NCBI GenBank assembly: GCA_037576215.1
Contig: JBANDB010000013.1
Span: 2,542,001-2,606,000 of the forward strand
Source: Armillaria gallica
Taxonomy: Eukaryota; Basidiomycota; Agaricomycetes; Agaricales; Physalacriaceae
Reading direction: 5' to 3'
DNA: 64,000 nt
Shown here: piece after piece, positions 47,601-57,594 of the stretch
Numbering within the stretch: position 1 is the stretch's first letter
Layout: each line of letters starts with the position of its first letter
Notes under the pieces: generated by a model
The model's input: the letters and a program-made list of their open reading frames with translations, nothing else
Told to the model about the DNA's origin: nothing
Database searches by the model: none
Program-made: the position numbers and the translations under genes

Positions 47601-48300
47601 GGGGTTTCTGTCTCTCGTCTGGAGCCCGTGCCTTGGTTCCATTAGCCACGCTTCCGATGTCGTCGATTCCGTCGTCAAGATCGCCATCGACTTCTCCGTC
47701 CTCCTCGGCCTCGTCGTCGTTCGAGCTGTCATCGTCTTCGACCGTTACTGGCCGTGCCGGTGGGGCTGGTGGTGGTTTGCGCCACGCCCTGTCTGCAGAC
47801 ATCGTGGCCCTCCTGTTCGATGGTGATCCCTTGAGGCTGTCGAAGGCTGGGTTCGCGTGGAAGTCGTCAATGTCTATAGGTACGAATCCTTCACCGAATA
47901 GTGACCGTGATGTTGCTGGTCCGCTCGCTCTGGGTATATCCGTCTCTTCCTCAGACCGGTTCTGGTCTATAGACGGTTCGCGTGACGCAATCAACGCCTT
48001 GAGGTCGTATGGTACTGTTTCGATTTCTGGGTCGTCGACTGAGTAATTGCCGTCGGCTTCGCCATCGTCCTCAACGACTTTGCCGTCGTATATCCTTTCG
48101 GAGTCATCGGACAGCTGTAGCTTGAACGTAAGGCTGGGCTTCTTCGCCTCCGTGGGCGCCTTCGGTTGCCTCGAGGCGAGGTCGATCCTAGGCACTTCTT
48201 CTTCTCCTCCTTCCGTACGTGGCTCAGTCATTTTGACTTTGCCTTCTCCTTTCTTGTTCTTGTTTCTGTTCCCCGACTTGGAACGCGTCGTCTTTGGCAT
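44620..48300 (-). CDS. Gag-protease polyprotein, 1226 aa
   Basis: Starts at the ATG at 48300, 103 nt inside the 5' LTR. The first 600 residues are a long, mostly disordered acidic and charged region with many KP and EE runs. A retrotransposon capsid-like domain follows at about 625-790 (FWEWLRSVVYGYRIAQLGG, ILDSLLEGRAKQWFQY, PSFLEMVIDIYNRFI). A zinc knuckle at about 880 has the spacing CX2CX4HX6C (CFRCGNEGHIASSPDC), two residues longer than the usual CX2CX4HX4C. A second acidic region precedes the aspartic protease at about 1085-1200, with the active site LWDSGSTSTA and the later IIVGTPFMHKNKVVLDF. The frame ends NQ-TGA. Gag at this length is unusual; most chromovirus Gags are 300-500 residues. 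No frame damage seen. Confidence 0.95.
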   Translation of the reverse strand: MPKTTRSKSGNRNKNKKGEGKVKMTEPRTEGGEEEVPRIDLASRQPKAPTEAKKPSLTFKLQLSDDSERIYDGKVVEDDGEADGNYSVDDPEIETVPYDLKALIASREPSIDQNRSEEETDIPRASGPATSRSLFGEGFVPIDIDDFHANPAFDSLKGSPSNRRATMSADRAWRKPPPAPPARPVTVEDDDSSNDDEAEEDGEVDGDLDDGIDDIGSVANGTKARAPDERQKPRMLTPMNTGNSAAPKLQETVPTTISQETVDQDAALTRAALDEFLEDATKVKGAMKEELTNMGYAQRLVLRELAHAQTVKVFERLGFTDIDKHSNKYIRQYNAEILTALMGRDIRKSEETIARPKKTEPEGRMFLSFKEQRARIENRMKKGKAARTEELVDDDIPLKLHPEPAPEEPEPKPLPEEPKQEQKMSKKPATVKEGHKPQVSARGSSGRATPTDIRELKNRIALQRIRLSQLRDGLAPTVEDQGIVFDDNNNAWLRPEPEEKKEDLREKPKREEKEDKRHNNSRSEGNNQGGGPPSDHDSSGDESDDDDRRRRDPFTPRPPSRGISAAPSARSTEAKVRHTERKYQQIVEFIRKNLSTVISIPDGVKATRFDPKMLKKYDGVSSRETFWEWLRSVVYGYRIAQLGGPERDEERLFILDSLLEGRAKQWFQYRLDRPDKSIPSFLEMVIDIYNRFIHDSALQDTRQAFKDAKWDDADESVEGWKDLLKKLVDEMDIAPDEYAIKSKFMEGLPRHIQSRIFADKMSVEYNDLDELYQVGLDVEYAIRAERRFAKSVRPNKGTESSSTQKTVEYREQRTKTFYPKKRPFTTQFVAQAPQAPATSLPKVHEKHTNTERKGLGPAKPTCPRMQEPRNSGMNEKKLQSRSIICFRCGNEGHIASSPDCPDAGKKPSYAQIRAAHSIIMDAIAESVGSEEHLDSDGEIAATAEDGDAYDNVDLEIYEDDYKNSGDSDGDGERMNYIASSSEQEDSEVEWTYHDDSCDEIVYRDPSKDDENLMQDIPLSEFGGPIPGSATSDVLRIRVHPDEVERPPTEMNAMTEVGDTVPQQGRVQLRVQKEPTDRPIPGDKRCLVTALDVNGLEAITLWDSGSTSTAMSPAFADISKATVSQLRNPVVLQLGTVGSRAKINFGTFSRISSQGFSGQEYFDVVNINKYDIIVGTPFMHKNKVVLDFDKKCVIINGQKIKGKVLDGDEADKIARRYRLKKPDPPNQ

Positions 48301-48403
48301 TCTTCAGATTCGTGACGTGGCCGTTTGGAAAAACGAAATTTCCAGAAAGTGAGCATGGGAAGGAAGCGGTAGTTGGTGAATATTGCTGGAAAAGCTAAAA
48401 AAG

Positions 48404-48607
48404 TGTAAGGGAGTACTTAATCTTGAAGTACGCGGCGTAGCTTAGACCAAGTTATATTGATCAACTACACGTGTGTACAAGATAAAGACTACTGATTACT
48501 AATGCAGTGCGTGGTATATAAAGGGCATCGGCCGGGCCGATGCCAACCGGTACTAAATCATAGGCTTAAAGATATGTAGCTATATGGTTAGGGTGTCGTC
48601 CCTTACA
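48404..48607 (-). repeat. 5' LTR (204 bp)
   Basis: Same ends as the left LTR. In element sense a palindrome (48544-48524) is followed directly by CTTTATATACC, a TATA-like box, so transcription would start roughly 25-40 bases later within the LTR. The single difference from the 3' LTR is at 48469. Confidence 0.95.
48515..48544 (-). promoter_or_regulatory. LTR palindrome next to TATA box
   Basis: A perfect palindrome with 10-base arms (GGCATCGGCC and GGCCGATGCC around one base) abuts TTTATATA. Both copies are intact (the other is at 37497-37517). It could form a hairpin in RNA or DNA or be a binding site for a dimeric regulator. Confidence 0.5.
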
Positions 48608-48612
48608 TTGTG
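48608..48612 (+). repeat. Target site duplication (right copy), TTGTG
   Basis: Exact match to 37372-37376, confirming the right boundary of the LTR element. Confidence 0.95.
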
Positions 48613-48659
48613 CATCATAGATCAATGTTGCACGAAGTTGTAATTATCTCATAAGCATG

Positions 48660-49095
48660 TTCTGTGCTATTCTTAGCACACACGTGCTGTGCCCTGTCAG
48701 AGCACTTAGTGTCAAACACTAGGACTCTATACCTAGTGCAGCCTTTCTAGTACCATTCTCAGGTTAAGCCATGCGCTCCACCCAGCTTTACTCTGGTAAT
48801 ATCATTACAGGCACTCTAAGCACTGCGCTCTGTTGTTTTCCTCATTGCCTTAGCATCTGGGTATTGTTTACTGTACTCATTCCTATAAATCACAAAATTA
48901 CATGCGTAGACGTTTGCAGAGCATGTCAGCGCGTATTGAAGCTACCTGCACTTGGCCTTATCAAAGTCTTCAGCGTCTGAGACCATGCGATGAAACATCA
49001 CATCACAGGTGGATTATCTGACATCACGTCAGATAATCCAAGCCTGTTTTGCATCATGCAAAATGTTGTCCCTGCATTGACATCACGTCAATGCA
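48660..49095. repeat. Second cluster of short stem-loops
   Basis: Successive perfect stems: TGTGCTA/TAGCACA (48663-48680, loop ttct), TAGTGT/ACACTA (48707-48721, loop caa), CACTAGG/CCTAGTG (48717-48738), a 13-base stem TGGATTATCTGAC/GTCAGATAATCCA (49010-49040, loop atcac), TTTTGCAT/ATGCAAAA (49047-49063), and TGCATTGAC/GTCAATGCA (49073-49095, loop atcac). Two of them share the core TGACATCACGTCA but have different outer stems. No ORF. Before the LTR element inserted, this cluster adjoined the palindromes at 37.1-37.37 kb. Confidence 0.7.
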
Positions 49096-49627
49096 CTCTG
49101 CCAAATAGTTGAAGTCAAGAGAGACAGAACATGGTGAGAAGAATCAGAATCAAAGCAAAGAGCACCGAGCATATGATGGGGCAGAGCGATGAGCTGACAA
49201 GTGATGTCAGAAGTCAGAACATGTATATGATTCATTGGCTTGTTCCAGCGTTGGAATCTAACTCATTCAAGTATTATTGTTGCTCTTCACCTTCACTTCT
49301 AATCATTTGCTAGGCCCCGCTTCAACAACATATTATTTGTGTGTCCTACTATCAAGGTAAGCTTATCTCCTCTATACTTTCTTGTTCTCTTTTATTAAAT
49401 CCCCTTACTCCTCTACCAGTTCTTAGAGAATTTTGAACTGGATGATGAGGTCCTGGGCTGTACCTCAAGCACAAAATACAAGAGTATTTTGTGCAGCCAA
49501 TACACAAGACATGCATTGGCAGGTACATAAGAAAATTTACACACAACATGCATTTTTTCTGCCCATACTAAAGAATGAGGAACTTCGAGATAGTTAAGGT
49601 ACATATGCCTACTTTCGAACATGATTT
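49096..49627. other. No recognisable gene
   Basis: A short plus-strand frame (49131-49313) and a minus-strand frame (49352-49622) are unsupported. The stretch separates the stem-loop cluster from the decayed gene at 49.6 kb. Confidence 0.4.
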
Positions 49628-51743
49628 ATGTCTCCTAAGACCATCTGTCTGTCATATAGCACAATGTCATTCTCCCCTGAATTGTGGCTTGGTGACCTCA
49701 CTAAGTTTTCTTTGAAGTACAACAGTAGGCGAGCTGCAGCTATCATTTGTCAATGGCATTCTGAAACATTCATAGGGAATCTAAGTGTAAATGATGGTCA
49801 CATTGGCACTTACATAGAAGAGGAACGTATCTTCATTACCACCCCCAACAATACATTCATTCCCCATCCTCCAACTACACACCAGGTGCATTTGTATGAA
49901 GACGGTCGATTTGGACATCACAACCCCACTCGTGTCCCTCAATTTTTCGATGAAAGATTCTGCCACTTTTCTGTCATTCCTTGCTGACCAGCTGTTTACA
50001 ATGTGAACCATCCTTACCATCAATGGATCGATACAATCTGGTACGATGTCACCCAGAATGACATTGTGTTCTCCCATGGATGTGTTTCTCACATTGGTCT
50101 ATTGCATGAAAGTGTTCATGGGCGGTTCAAGCATGCATTGACCTATATCACTGGATGTTATTCTCTTGTGCAGAAAAGACAGAAATTTTCTGAAGCATTT
50201 TGAGAGTTTCTTAGCATCAGATACACACATCTGGAGGCCTTGGTCCACTGAACAAAAACTGTGATGACAGATGTGATGTCCATTCATGTGCAAGTAGCAG
50301 CAATGCAACAATATTGGTTGGAGCTTGTTGCTGGGCTCGACTACAAGGAGATTCATCAACTGGTGATGAATGGCACAACTCAGCATGATGATTCTTTGGA
50401 TTTCACATGTCTCATGGGAACATTCACCTTAAATCTTGACATTGCTGAACAGCACTTAAAGGCTGGTATCCCAGTCTATCTTGTCCGACCGGCCAAAGAA
50501 TTCACCAATCAGATCATTCTCAAAGCTGAAAAGCCCATTGTTATCAGCATCAATGACACCATTCCTGAGCACCCATCTCAAGCTAGGAAATTTGATGCTA
50601 TGCACCATTTTATGAAGATATTCCAGACCTATCGCAATCCTTTCTTTTTTCCAACTACGTTTTCCCCCACGACTTCCGCTCCCTCCAGTGCAATTCATCC
50701 TTCAGGCTCCAGTGGTCCAATATGCAATGTGAGAGGCAAGGCCTGAGCATCTGGTCCTCTTTCAAGCAAGCAACCTTCGCAACAAAAGAAGATTCGTTAG
50801 GGACATCATCCATTTAAAAGATCTAGAAGCTCGCCATTTTTGCTAGAATCTCTTCAAAGTGCCAGAGACAAGTTTGCTGACCTGTCTGGAACCTATGCCC
50901 TGCTGCCGATGCATGCATGGGTCACTGCTAATGCCAGCATTGACCAGAATTCGGAATGCTCTCAACAGCATGAAGAACAACCAAGACCACAACAAGGGTT
51001 ATGCTTTCCCTGACCCAGGACTCCTTGTGTTCACATCTGCAACTCGCCAAAGCTCCTACTTCCGTCAGTGGGAGCATTGCCGAGATGGCCTCATTTATCA
51101 TATCTCCTCATCCGCTTCGAATGCCACACCCATCCGTCCTCAAGTCTGGCGAGAGCTGCTATTGATGCCTTTCAAGAAAGAAAGCACCACAACAACGAAA
51201 GATCACAATGTCATGGTAGAGATGATGGGGACAGCCCTTCAAGCAGCTGGTGCTAAAACTACTTTGCAAGCGCCTCAGGCATCTCTAGATCAGCCATTCA
51301 ATGTTGAGAGGGGTCGTTACCTGGTTTGGGAGCTTTGTGAGCTCAACTTCCAGCTGGAACTCCTAGCGCTTGATGCATACCTTACAAGGTCTGCACAAAG
51401 CTCTACTCAAGATGATGCCGACTTTCGACTCCAGCATCAGAATACAATACTCAAGCTGTTCCCAGAAGAGTCCATTGTCCCATCCTCAGTGTCTGAACCT
51501 AGCGATTGTCACCTTGCTTCTTCAGTTTGGCAAGACAGATGTGGGGCGCTGAAAATTTTCAAAGATGTAATGCAACAATGGGTTGTGCCACTTCTGCAGA
51601 AGGCTATGGGTTTTTTAGGTTCCTTCAAAGATGAAGCATCGCTGACTGTCGAGAAGTCCCTGGCAGCTCATTATGCACAGACATTCTTTGATTGCTTTGG
51701 CTGGCCACCGGTCTTACCTCGTATCCGGCCATCTCATCAATAG
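49628..51743 (+). pseudogene. Decayed gene of an uncharacterised Agaricomycete family
   Basis: From the ATG at 49628 one frame runs to about 50960, interrupted only by TGA codons (49985-49987, 50201-50203, 50249-50251, 50744-50746) and a TAG near 50800. It then shifts frame once and stays open to the TAG at 51741-51743. The product would be about 700 residues. Readable segments include LYEDGRFGHHNPTRVPQFFD, GLLHESVHGRFKHALTYITG, VAAMQQYWLELVAGLDYKEI and, near the end, HYAQTFFDCFGWPPVLPR. There is no signal peptide or membrane helix. It resembles large multicopy proteins of unknown function in mushroom genomes, but I cannot give a name. Sense order is preserved, so it is a recently inactivated copy. 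Confidence 0.55.
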
Positions 51744-52218
51744 TTTTGATTTTTTTGGGAGGAAAAATGGTATAGGGAACATTAGTAGATGTAAGCTGGC
51801 AGTTTAAGATGCTCCTATTTTACTGACTCCTGGAACAGACTTTTCTTGATGTTTGTACAATGAAATTTCTGCAATCAGACCATATTTGTTGTGAATTTAT
51901 TTTACGGCTATGACGTTATCTGCAATAGAAGATGCGAAGATAATATCGTCCTTTGACGGTGCTCTCAGTTGCTAAACCAAGAGTGGAAATAGAACTACCC
52001 TTCTATTTGCTCAAGTTACAGAACCGAGTCAAATTAAATCCTGGCAAGTGTTTCCTTATTTGTTTGTCTCTGCTACTAATGACAGCCTTGTTTTTTTTCA
52101 TTTCTTGTGCAACATGTCTCTTTTTCCCTCTGATTATTTAAAGGTAAGACATTGGCTTTGCAGTAACCATTCACTCACATCTAGCATTCAAATCCAGCCA
52201 AACCCACTCTCATCCAAT
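51744..52218. other. No recognisable gene
   Basis: AT-rich intergenic sequence between two plus-strand pseudogenes. It may contain the 5' end of the Plavaka-type element, but I found no terminal inverted repeat. Confidence 0.4.
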
Positions 52219-52600
52219 ATGCTGGTCAACAAAAAGAAGTGTTTTTATTGCAAAAAAGTCTTCAAATCTCAAGGATTCACAACTCACAAGATAGCTTGCC
52301 CTCGGACATTCCAAGAAAAGGAGCGTACTGCATCATATGAGGCACAGTATCGAGAACAGATGCAAGGTGAGTCTAAGGGTATCTTGATGTGGCTTAACCA
52401 ATCCTGAGCTTCACTTTTCAGCTTGCCGTCTTGCTGATCCTCTCCCACCTATCAATGTTCCTTTCCAGTCAGACATTCCCCCAGAATCAGAAGAGCCCAT
52501 ACCTTCTCTAGTAAATGAATTTGAACATTTTTGGGAAAGAGGAATACCTATGACGATGATGAGCCTAGACTTCCATGGCAACAGCAACACCCAAAACTCG

Positions 52601-54309
52601 GTGAGAGCTTAGGCAATTAACATAGCAACACAGCAATCAAGGCAATGTGTTTGCGAGTGGTTCGGTGCACCTCCATGCAGTCAATTCCTCAATAACGCAA
52701 GATACACTGCGACTTTAAGTCTGCGAAGTAGTACTCTTGGTCAAGGAGTACTAATAGACGTTGGCTGTAAGCCAAGAAGGATCTCGATAAATGAGATGGG
52801 ACAGAATCTGGTATGACTTGAATACCAAGAAACCGTGATAGAAACTGTGAAAAGGATCTAGAGACCACGAAAATGGGTCGAGAAAATGTAGCAACGATCT
52901 AGAAAACATGGGGAGGGACTGGAAAACGTTGCGATGCTCTAGTAATCGTGGGGGAGGACAAGAAATCGTGTGGGAGGACTGGAAATCGTAGCAACACGCT
53001 AGAAATCATAGCGATGAGCTAGTAATCGTGGGGAAGGACTGGAAAACGTGGCAATGGACTAGACGACGTCGAAATAGCCTAGTAAACGTGGCTTGGGGTG
53101 TACCTAATATTGTGAGTCGAAACAATAGCAATAAACGTATGGAGACTGCAAGAAACTGGTAGAAATCATGGTAACTGAGGTGCTGAGTGGGGTGCTGTGG
53201 CAATAGATGCATGGAAACTCCGAACAATGATAAAGATGAGGGTGATCCTATGGAGCTGAACTGGGCCTACACAGAGGCAATACTGAACTGGGTGATGAAA
53301 ATGATGGCGATGTAGAAGGTGAAAGCAATGAAACAATCCTATCTGGTGAAAGTGAAGCGAGGTTGTGGCATTAAAAGACAAAAGCAAGTTATTGACGCAA
53401 GATTTCGTATATTGGTGCAACCAACAATGTTTAAAGAGTAAAGCAAGCGGTGGGGAATAACTTGGAGTAACCGTAGCTGACTGGTAATGCTGTAGCCTCG
53501 TCAACTGGGTAAGAACTAGCTCTAAAAATGCGGTATCTACCTAGTTTTTATACTACAAGTACGATTTTATAAATAGAATATTCTTCGGAGCCTTAGTAAG
53601 GCTGTAAGTCCTTGGCTTTTGTAATAGCCGTAGTAAACATATGGTATCTGTGGTTCTAAAGTAACAGCAAGTCCTCGACATTGCCGTGTATGGATGTGAA
53701 CCGTGTGGTTTTATTGAGCGATGAGCGGATCATAAGGTGCTGTGTAGCTGCGGATTATTGAGCTGCAGTTGCCGTGCTGAGGTGTATGCATGGGGCAACA
53801 ATAATTCGAAGTCTTGGCACTGTAACAGCCTTAGTAAACGCGGTCTATAGTTGCCGTAGCTGTAATTATCGTAGCTGGGAGGGTAGTCACGTCAATCACG
53901 TCATTTCATTAAATGATTGATGGGCACATCAACTAGTGCTTCTGAGTGATATAGCAACCCTGTTTTAGGATGATTGTCGATCAAAGGTGCCTTGCCGTGA
54001 TGGGATACGGTAATCATGATGCGAGGCGAGCTGGGAAGGATAACGGAGTGCGTGAGGAGTGGATGTCATGGTTTTAGGACTGGATCTGAATGTTTGTGGC
54101 TTATACTGCGAAAATCCGTGGTATTATCGAGAGTTGGCAGTGTTATGGAGTGTGTGAGGGTTATAATGGCGTCGTTTCGAAGGTATTGGGTGATGGATGG
54201 GTAAATCTGCAAATTCTGAGCGTACAGAGCCTGGAGGCTCATCAATGAGTATGTTGTTTATACTAGCTAATTCTCTGTCTTTTTTAACCCAATTGGCTAT
54301 TCCAGTGGA
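52601..54309 (+). mobile_element. Probable insertion in a transposase intron
   Basis: The intron begins with a donor GTGAGAG at 52601 and ends with a normal branch site and acceptor (tactagctaattc ... ttccag, about 54262-54309). It is 1.7 kb long instead of about 55 nt, so an insertion of about 1.6 kb is likely. The insert has no coding frame, contains a 20-bp minisatellite, and repeats the words agtaaacg and cgtagct. No terminal repeats or target duplication were found, so the element type is unknown. Confidence 0.45.
52841..53100 (+). repeat. Strict 20-bp minisatellite, 13 units
   Basis: Thirteen 20-base units follow each other with no length change. The consensus is roughly agaaatcgtggcaatggact, with alternating variants ending in gggaaggact or gcgatgagct. 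Sequence identity between units is low (about half the positions vary) while the period is exact. Confidence 0.75.
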
Positions 54310-57300
54310 AGACCAAATTACTCTGCAAGATTCAGATGCTGGGCCTCCTTCTCCACCTATCTCAGATTTCAACCCTTCAGATCAATCTCGCCTTCCCCTT
54401 GATTATATTCGCACTGAGTATCACCCTTCTAGTGGCTGGGAGCCTAAAGAGGAGCTGTTTGAATCATATTCTGTTCACAAGCACTCAGCTGAAGAAAACA
54501 TCCCATTTGATGCTATGCTGTGATACCCATATCGCTCTGTGCTTGACTTCGAACTTTTGGAAACCATTCTAGAGGCTGCTTTAAATGAGGATGATGTCGA
54601 CGCTCTTCTGAAGAATATCACCAAACAAGGAGGAGAGCTCCCTGAATTCTGAAATCACCAGGAATTAATTGCCCTGTGGGACAAATCAGCCCATCATCGT
54701 ACACCAGTTGGTATTGTTATTCTAATATTCCATCTAAATTTAAAACGATATTTGTCTAGTTCCAGAAGTCAACTTTTACTATATTGTTGAGAGATGAAGA
54801 TTATCACTTTGATGTCTTTCACTGAGATCTTTGGTCCTGGACCCTGGATATTCTTCAAGACCCTCTTCTCACGCCTCATCTCATATGGGACACTCAGAAG
54901 CTATTTAGATGCAAGGGCAGCACATCTGAGCAATTCTATACTGAACCATAGATGGGTAATATCTTTTGGGAAGTACAGGTCAGTATCTCTACTCGTTAAC
55001 ATCTGTATTACTGTTTATTGACCAAATAAATAGTCAGCCCTTCCCATTGATGGGAAGCCTATCTATTCTATCATCTATGCCAATAAAACCCGTCTTTCTT
55101 CATTTGGGATGGTTCAAGGCTACCCAGTTATTGTTAGACTAGGGAACCTTCCAGCTCATATTCGTAATGGACAAGGCATTGGAGGTGGGAGGGTAATTGG
55201 TTGGTTGCCAATTGTATGTTTGCACTTTCAAATTGACCTTCTCGCTAATAAATCAATTCCTTCAGGTAGCTGATGAGCCTAAACATCACAGCAAATCTTA
55301 CTATGCTGATTTCAAGAGAGACATCTGGCATAAAGCCTTTGAGATTATTCTTTCATCCATCAAGGATAAGTCAAAAACCAGGGCTTGGGTGCAACCTCCT
55401 GATGCAGATGCAGCACCTTGGCATGTCTTTCCTACAATCATGATCTTATCAGCAGATTATGAAGAGCAGTGCGTTTCCTTTCCTGCATAGGCTTATAAAA
55501 GTTAAATCCCCTCTCTCAGATGCATAATGTCTCTTATACGAGGGAGCAGTGGTGATTATCCCTGCAATATATGTGTTGTATACAAAGACAAACAGCATGA
55601 AATGAACAAGGAGTGCAGATTTCGAACTTCAGCGTGGAGTCAGGATCTCTATAATGAGGCAACAAAACTGTCCTCTGCCTCTAGTCAAAATGAATTTCTC
55701 AAGCCATATGGTCTACGCTATGTAAAGGTAAACATTTAACACTTTAAATATGTGAAAAAGCTACATATAATCCATTCAGAATGTCTTTTGGAGCATTGAG
55801 CACTGTGACGTTCATCAGGCTCTCTCTTTTGACTGTTTGCATGCATTTCATAACGGTCTTTTTGGTGACCACTTGTGCAAGGAAGTTATTCTGAGAATCG
55901 AGAAATTAGGATTTGGTCAATGAGCCGATAATCTGTATGTCAAACAAATATCTTGCGAGTTTTACTCAACTGATCCCTAAAACAAGACTAGCAAATTTTC
56001 CTTCTTGGAAGGATTTGTATCATTTTAAACAAGGATTTATCAATGTAACATTCACTGATGGACGAAAGTACGAGGCTCTTACAAAGGTATCCTTATTTTC
56101 CAATGTCTTATCTGTTGGCTGATCTTATCAACCCTTAAAGCAACTAATCTTTATTGCCCACAATATTCTTACTCCAAAAAGCGATCCCATTGGATACATT
56201 CTTCTCCAAGCCTTATAAGCATACATGGAACTGGATATGTATGCTGGGCTTTCTCTCCATACATCTAGCACTCTTCAAGCAGGACAAACCAAGTGGTCAA
56301 TATTTATCGCTCTAATCGAGGTATATCTTCTGGTGCTTTAATCTCCAATCCATTGACTCATTGTACTTCAGAAATATGATGAGGCTGCATGAGAGGAGTA
56401 CGAAGTGGCCAAACAAGCTGCTTTGGAAGCTGACAAAGCCCCACCAAAAAAACCACATAAGAACTGGGATTTTCCAAAAATCTACTCACTGAAACATCTT
56501 TTCGATGACATTGAAGCCAAAGGAGTAACCCTTAACTATAATACCAAGCCAAATGAAAGCATGCACAGATTGTTTAAGGAGTCATATCAGTGACGCACAA
56601 ACTTCAAGGATATTGCAAAACAGGTAAACGACTGACATATTTTATAACTCGTAAAACTAACTGGAGTCGCATCTGGTTTAGATTCTCAGAGTTGACCAAT
56701 GGTATAGCACATCATCATTCATTTGGCAGCAGATCAATCTGCATGATCGGCAACTTGAAGCCAGTCAAGCTCGTGTGGCAGAAGCAGAAGCAGAAGTAGA
56801 AGAGCATGATGCCTCACTTGCCGATGAAGAGGAGGCAGTGATGGTGCAACCAGATTATACTCTAGCTGCTTTGGTACATGGTCATCGTGGAAAAGGTGGG
56901 GGAAAACTCTCAATCGCTGAGGTGGAAGATAAAGCTGTGGAGAATCGTGATTACCATGGCTTTCGAGCATGCCTGTCAAAGCACATGACAGAGCATTTCA
57001 AGAAGTGCCCAGAGGAGCTTCCACTTGTCAACAGTGCTACTGCAGCGTTTGAAGGGTTTTCATCTGAAGATTTGGTTCAAGTCTTTCTTTTCTCTTGGTT
57101 ATCTCTTCATCTCACAGGAAGTATTATTTCAGGTAGTCCAATATGGAATGCTCAAGTCCTATTACACCAGTCTCACTGACTGGAGGCCCACTACTGATAT
57201 TCTGTGGTGTTCTCCTAGTTTCAACCATTGCCCACATTACAATTTTTTCCTTGCCCAGACAAAAGCTGGACCTCTGTTTGCACAGCTAGTGATGATATTC

Positions 57301-57594
57301 AAGTGCAATGTGTGTGGGAAAACATTTCCCCTCATGCTTGTTCAGCCATTCGATCAACCTGCAGGAGGACACAGCGAACAAAAAGATCAAGATCTGGGAC
57401 TGTATCACGTCAAAACCAGACCAAATGGCCCCCCTTGCCTGATCTCTATCTATTCAGTCTTGTGAGGTGCTCTGCTGATTGAAGACACAGCAGCACCAAA
57501 GGAATATCTTGTGGTTGACACAGTTGATTCGGATATGTTCCTGAGAATGCAGTCCCTCTCTTACGTAGGCAAACCAGCCAGTCGACGAAATTAG

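Larger units (their letters stand above)
37377..48607 (-). mobile_element. Ty3/gypsy chromovirus LTR retrotransposon, 11.2 kb
   Basis: Complete element on the minus strand. Order in sense: 5' LTR (48607-48404), 103-nt leader, gag-protease ORF, TGA, reverse transcriptase-RNase H, in-frame TGA, integrase with chromodomain, an overlapping 930-codon ORF, a 96-codon acidic frame, polypurine tract, 3' LTR (37580-37377). Protease, RT, RNase H, integrase order plus the chromodomain place it among chromoviruses. At 11.2 kb it is long for this group, which usually spans 5-8 kb; the excess comes from a long gag amino region and the third ORF. One mismatch in 204 LTR bases and an intact target duplication point to a recent insertion. 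It is GC-richer than its flanks. The RNase H TGA suggests this copy needs help in trans to move. Confidence 0.97.
52219..57594 (+). pseudogene. Plavaka-type (CMC) transposase pseudogene
   Basis: Starts at ATG 52219 with a C2HC zinc finger (CX2CX11HX3C, CFYCKKVF...THKIAC). Exon 1 ends at 52366 and a 55-nt intron follows. After a large disrupted intron (52601-54309) the coding order continues: LPLDYIRTEYHPSSGWEP; DPLLTPHLIWDTQKLF; KTRLSSFGMVQGYPVIVRLG with NLPAHIRNGQG and GWLPIV; ILSADYEEQ; MSLIRGSSGDYPCNICVV; a segment with ALSFDCLHAFHNGLFGDH; WDFPKIYSLKHLFDDI then NYNTKPNESMHRLFK; and a carboxy end DLGLYHVKTRPNG. This order matches Plavaka-type transposases of Agaricomycetes as I remember them. 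TGA codons (for example 54521-54523 and 57463-57465) and others near 54650, 54820 and 54950, plus frame changes, show it is dead. Element ends were not found. Confidence 0.75.

Noticed and set aside
52841..53100. CRISPR-like array
   Set aside because: Units are contiguous and 20 bp with no conserved repeat plus unique spacer structure, and the genome is eukaryotic.
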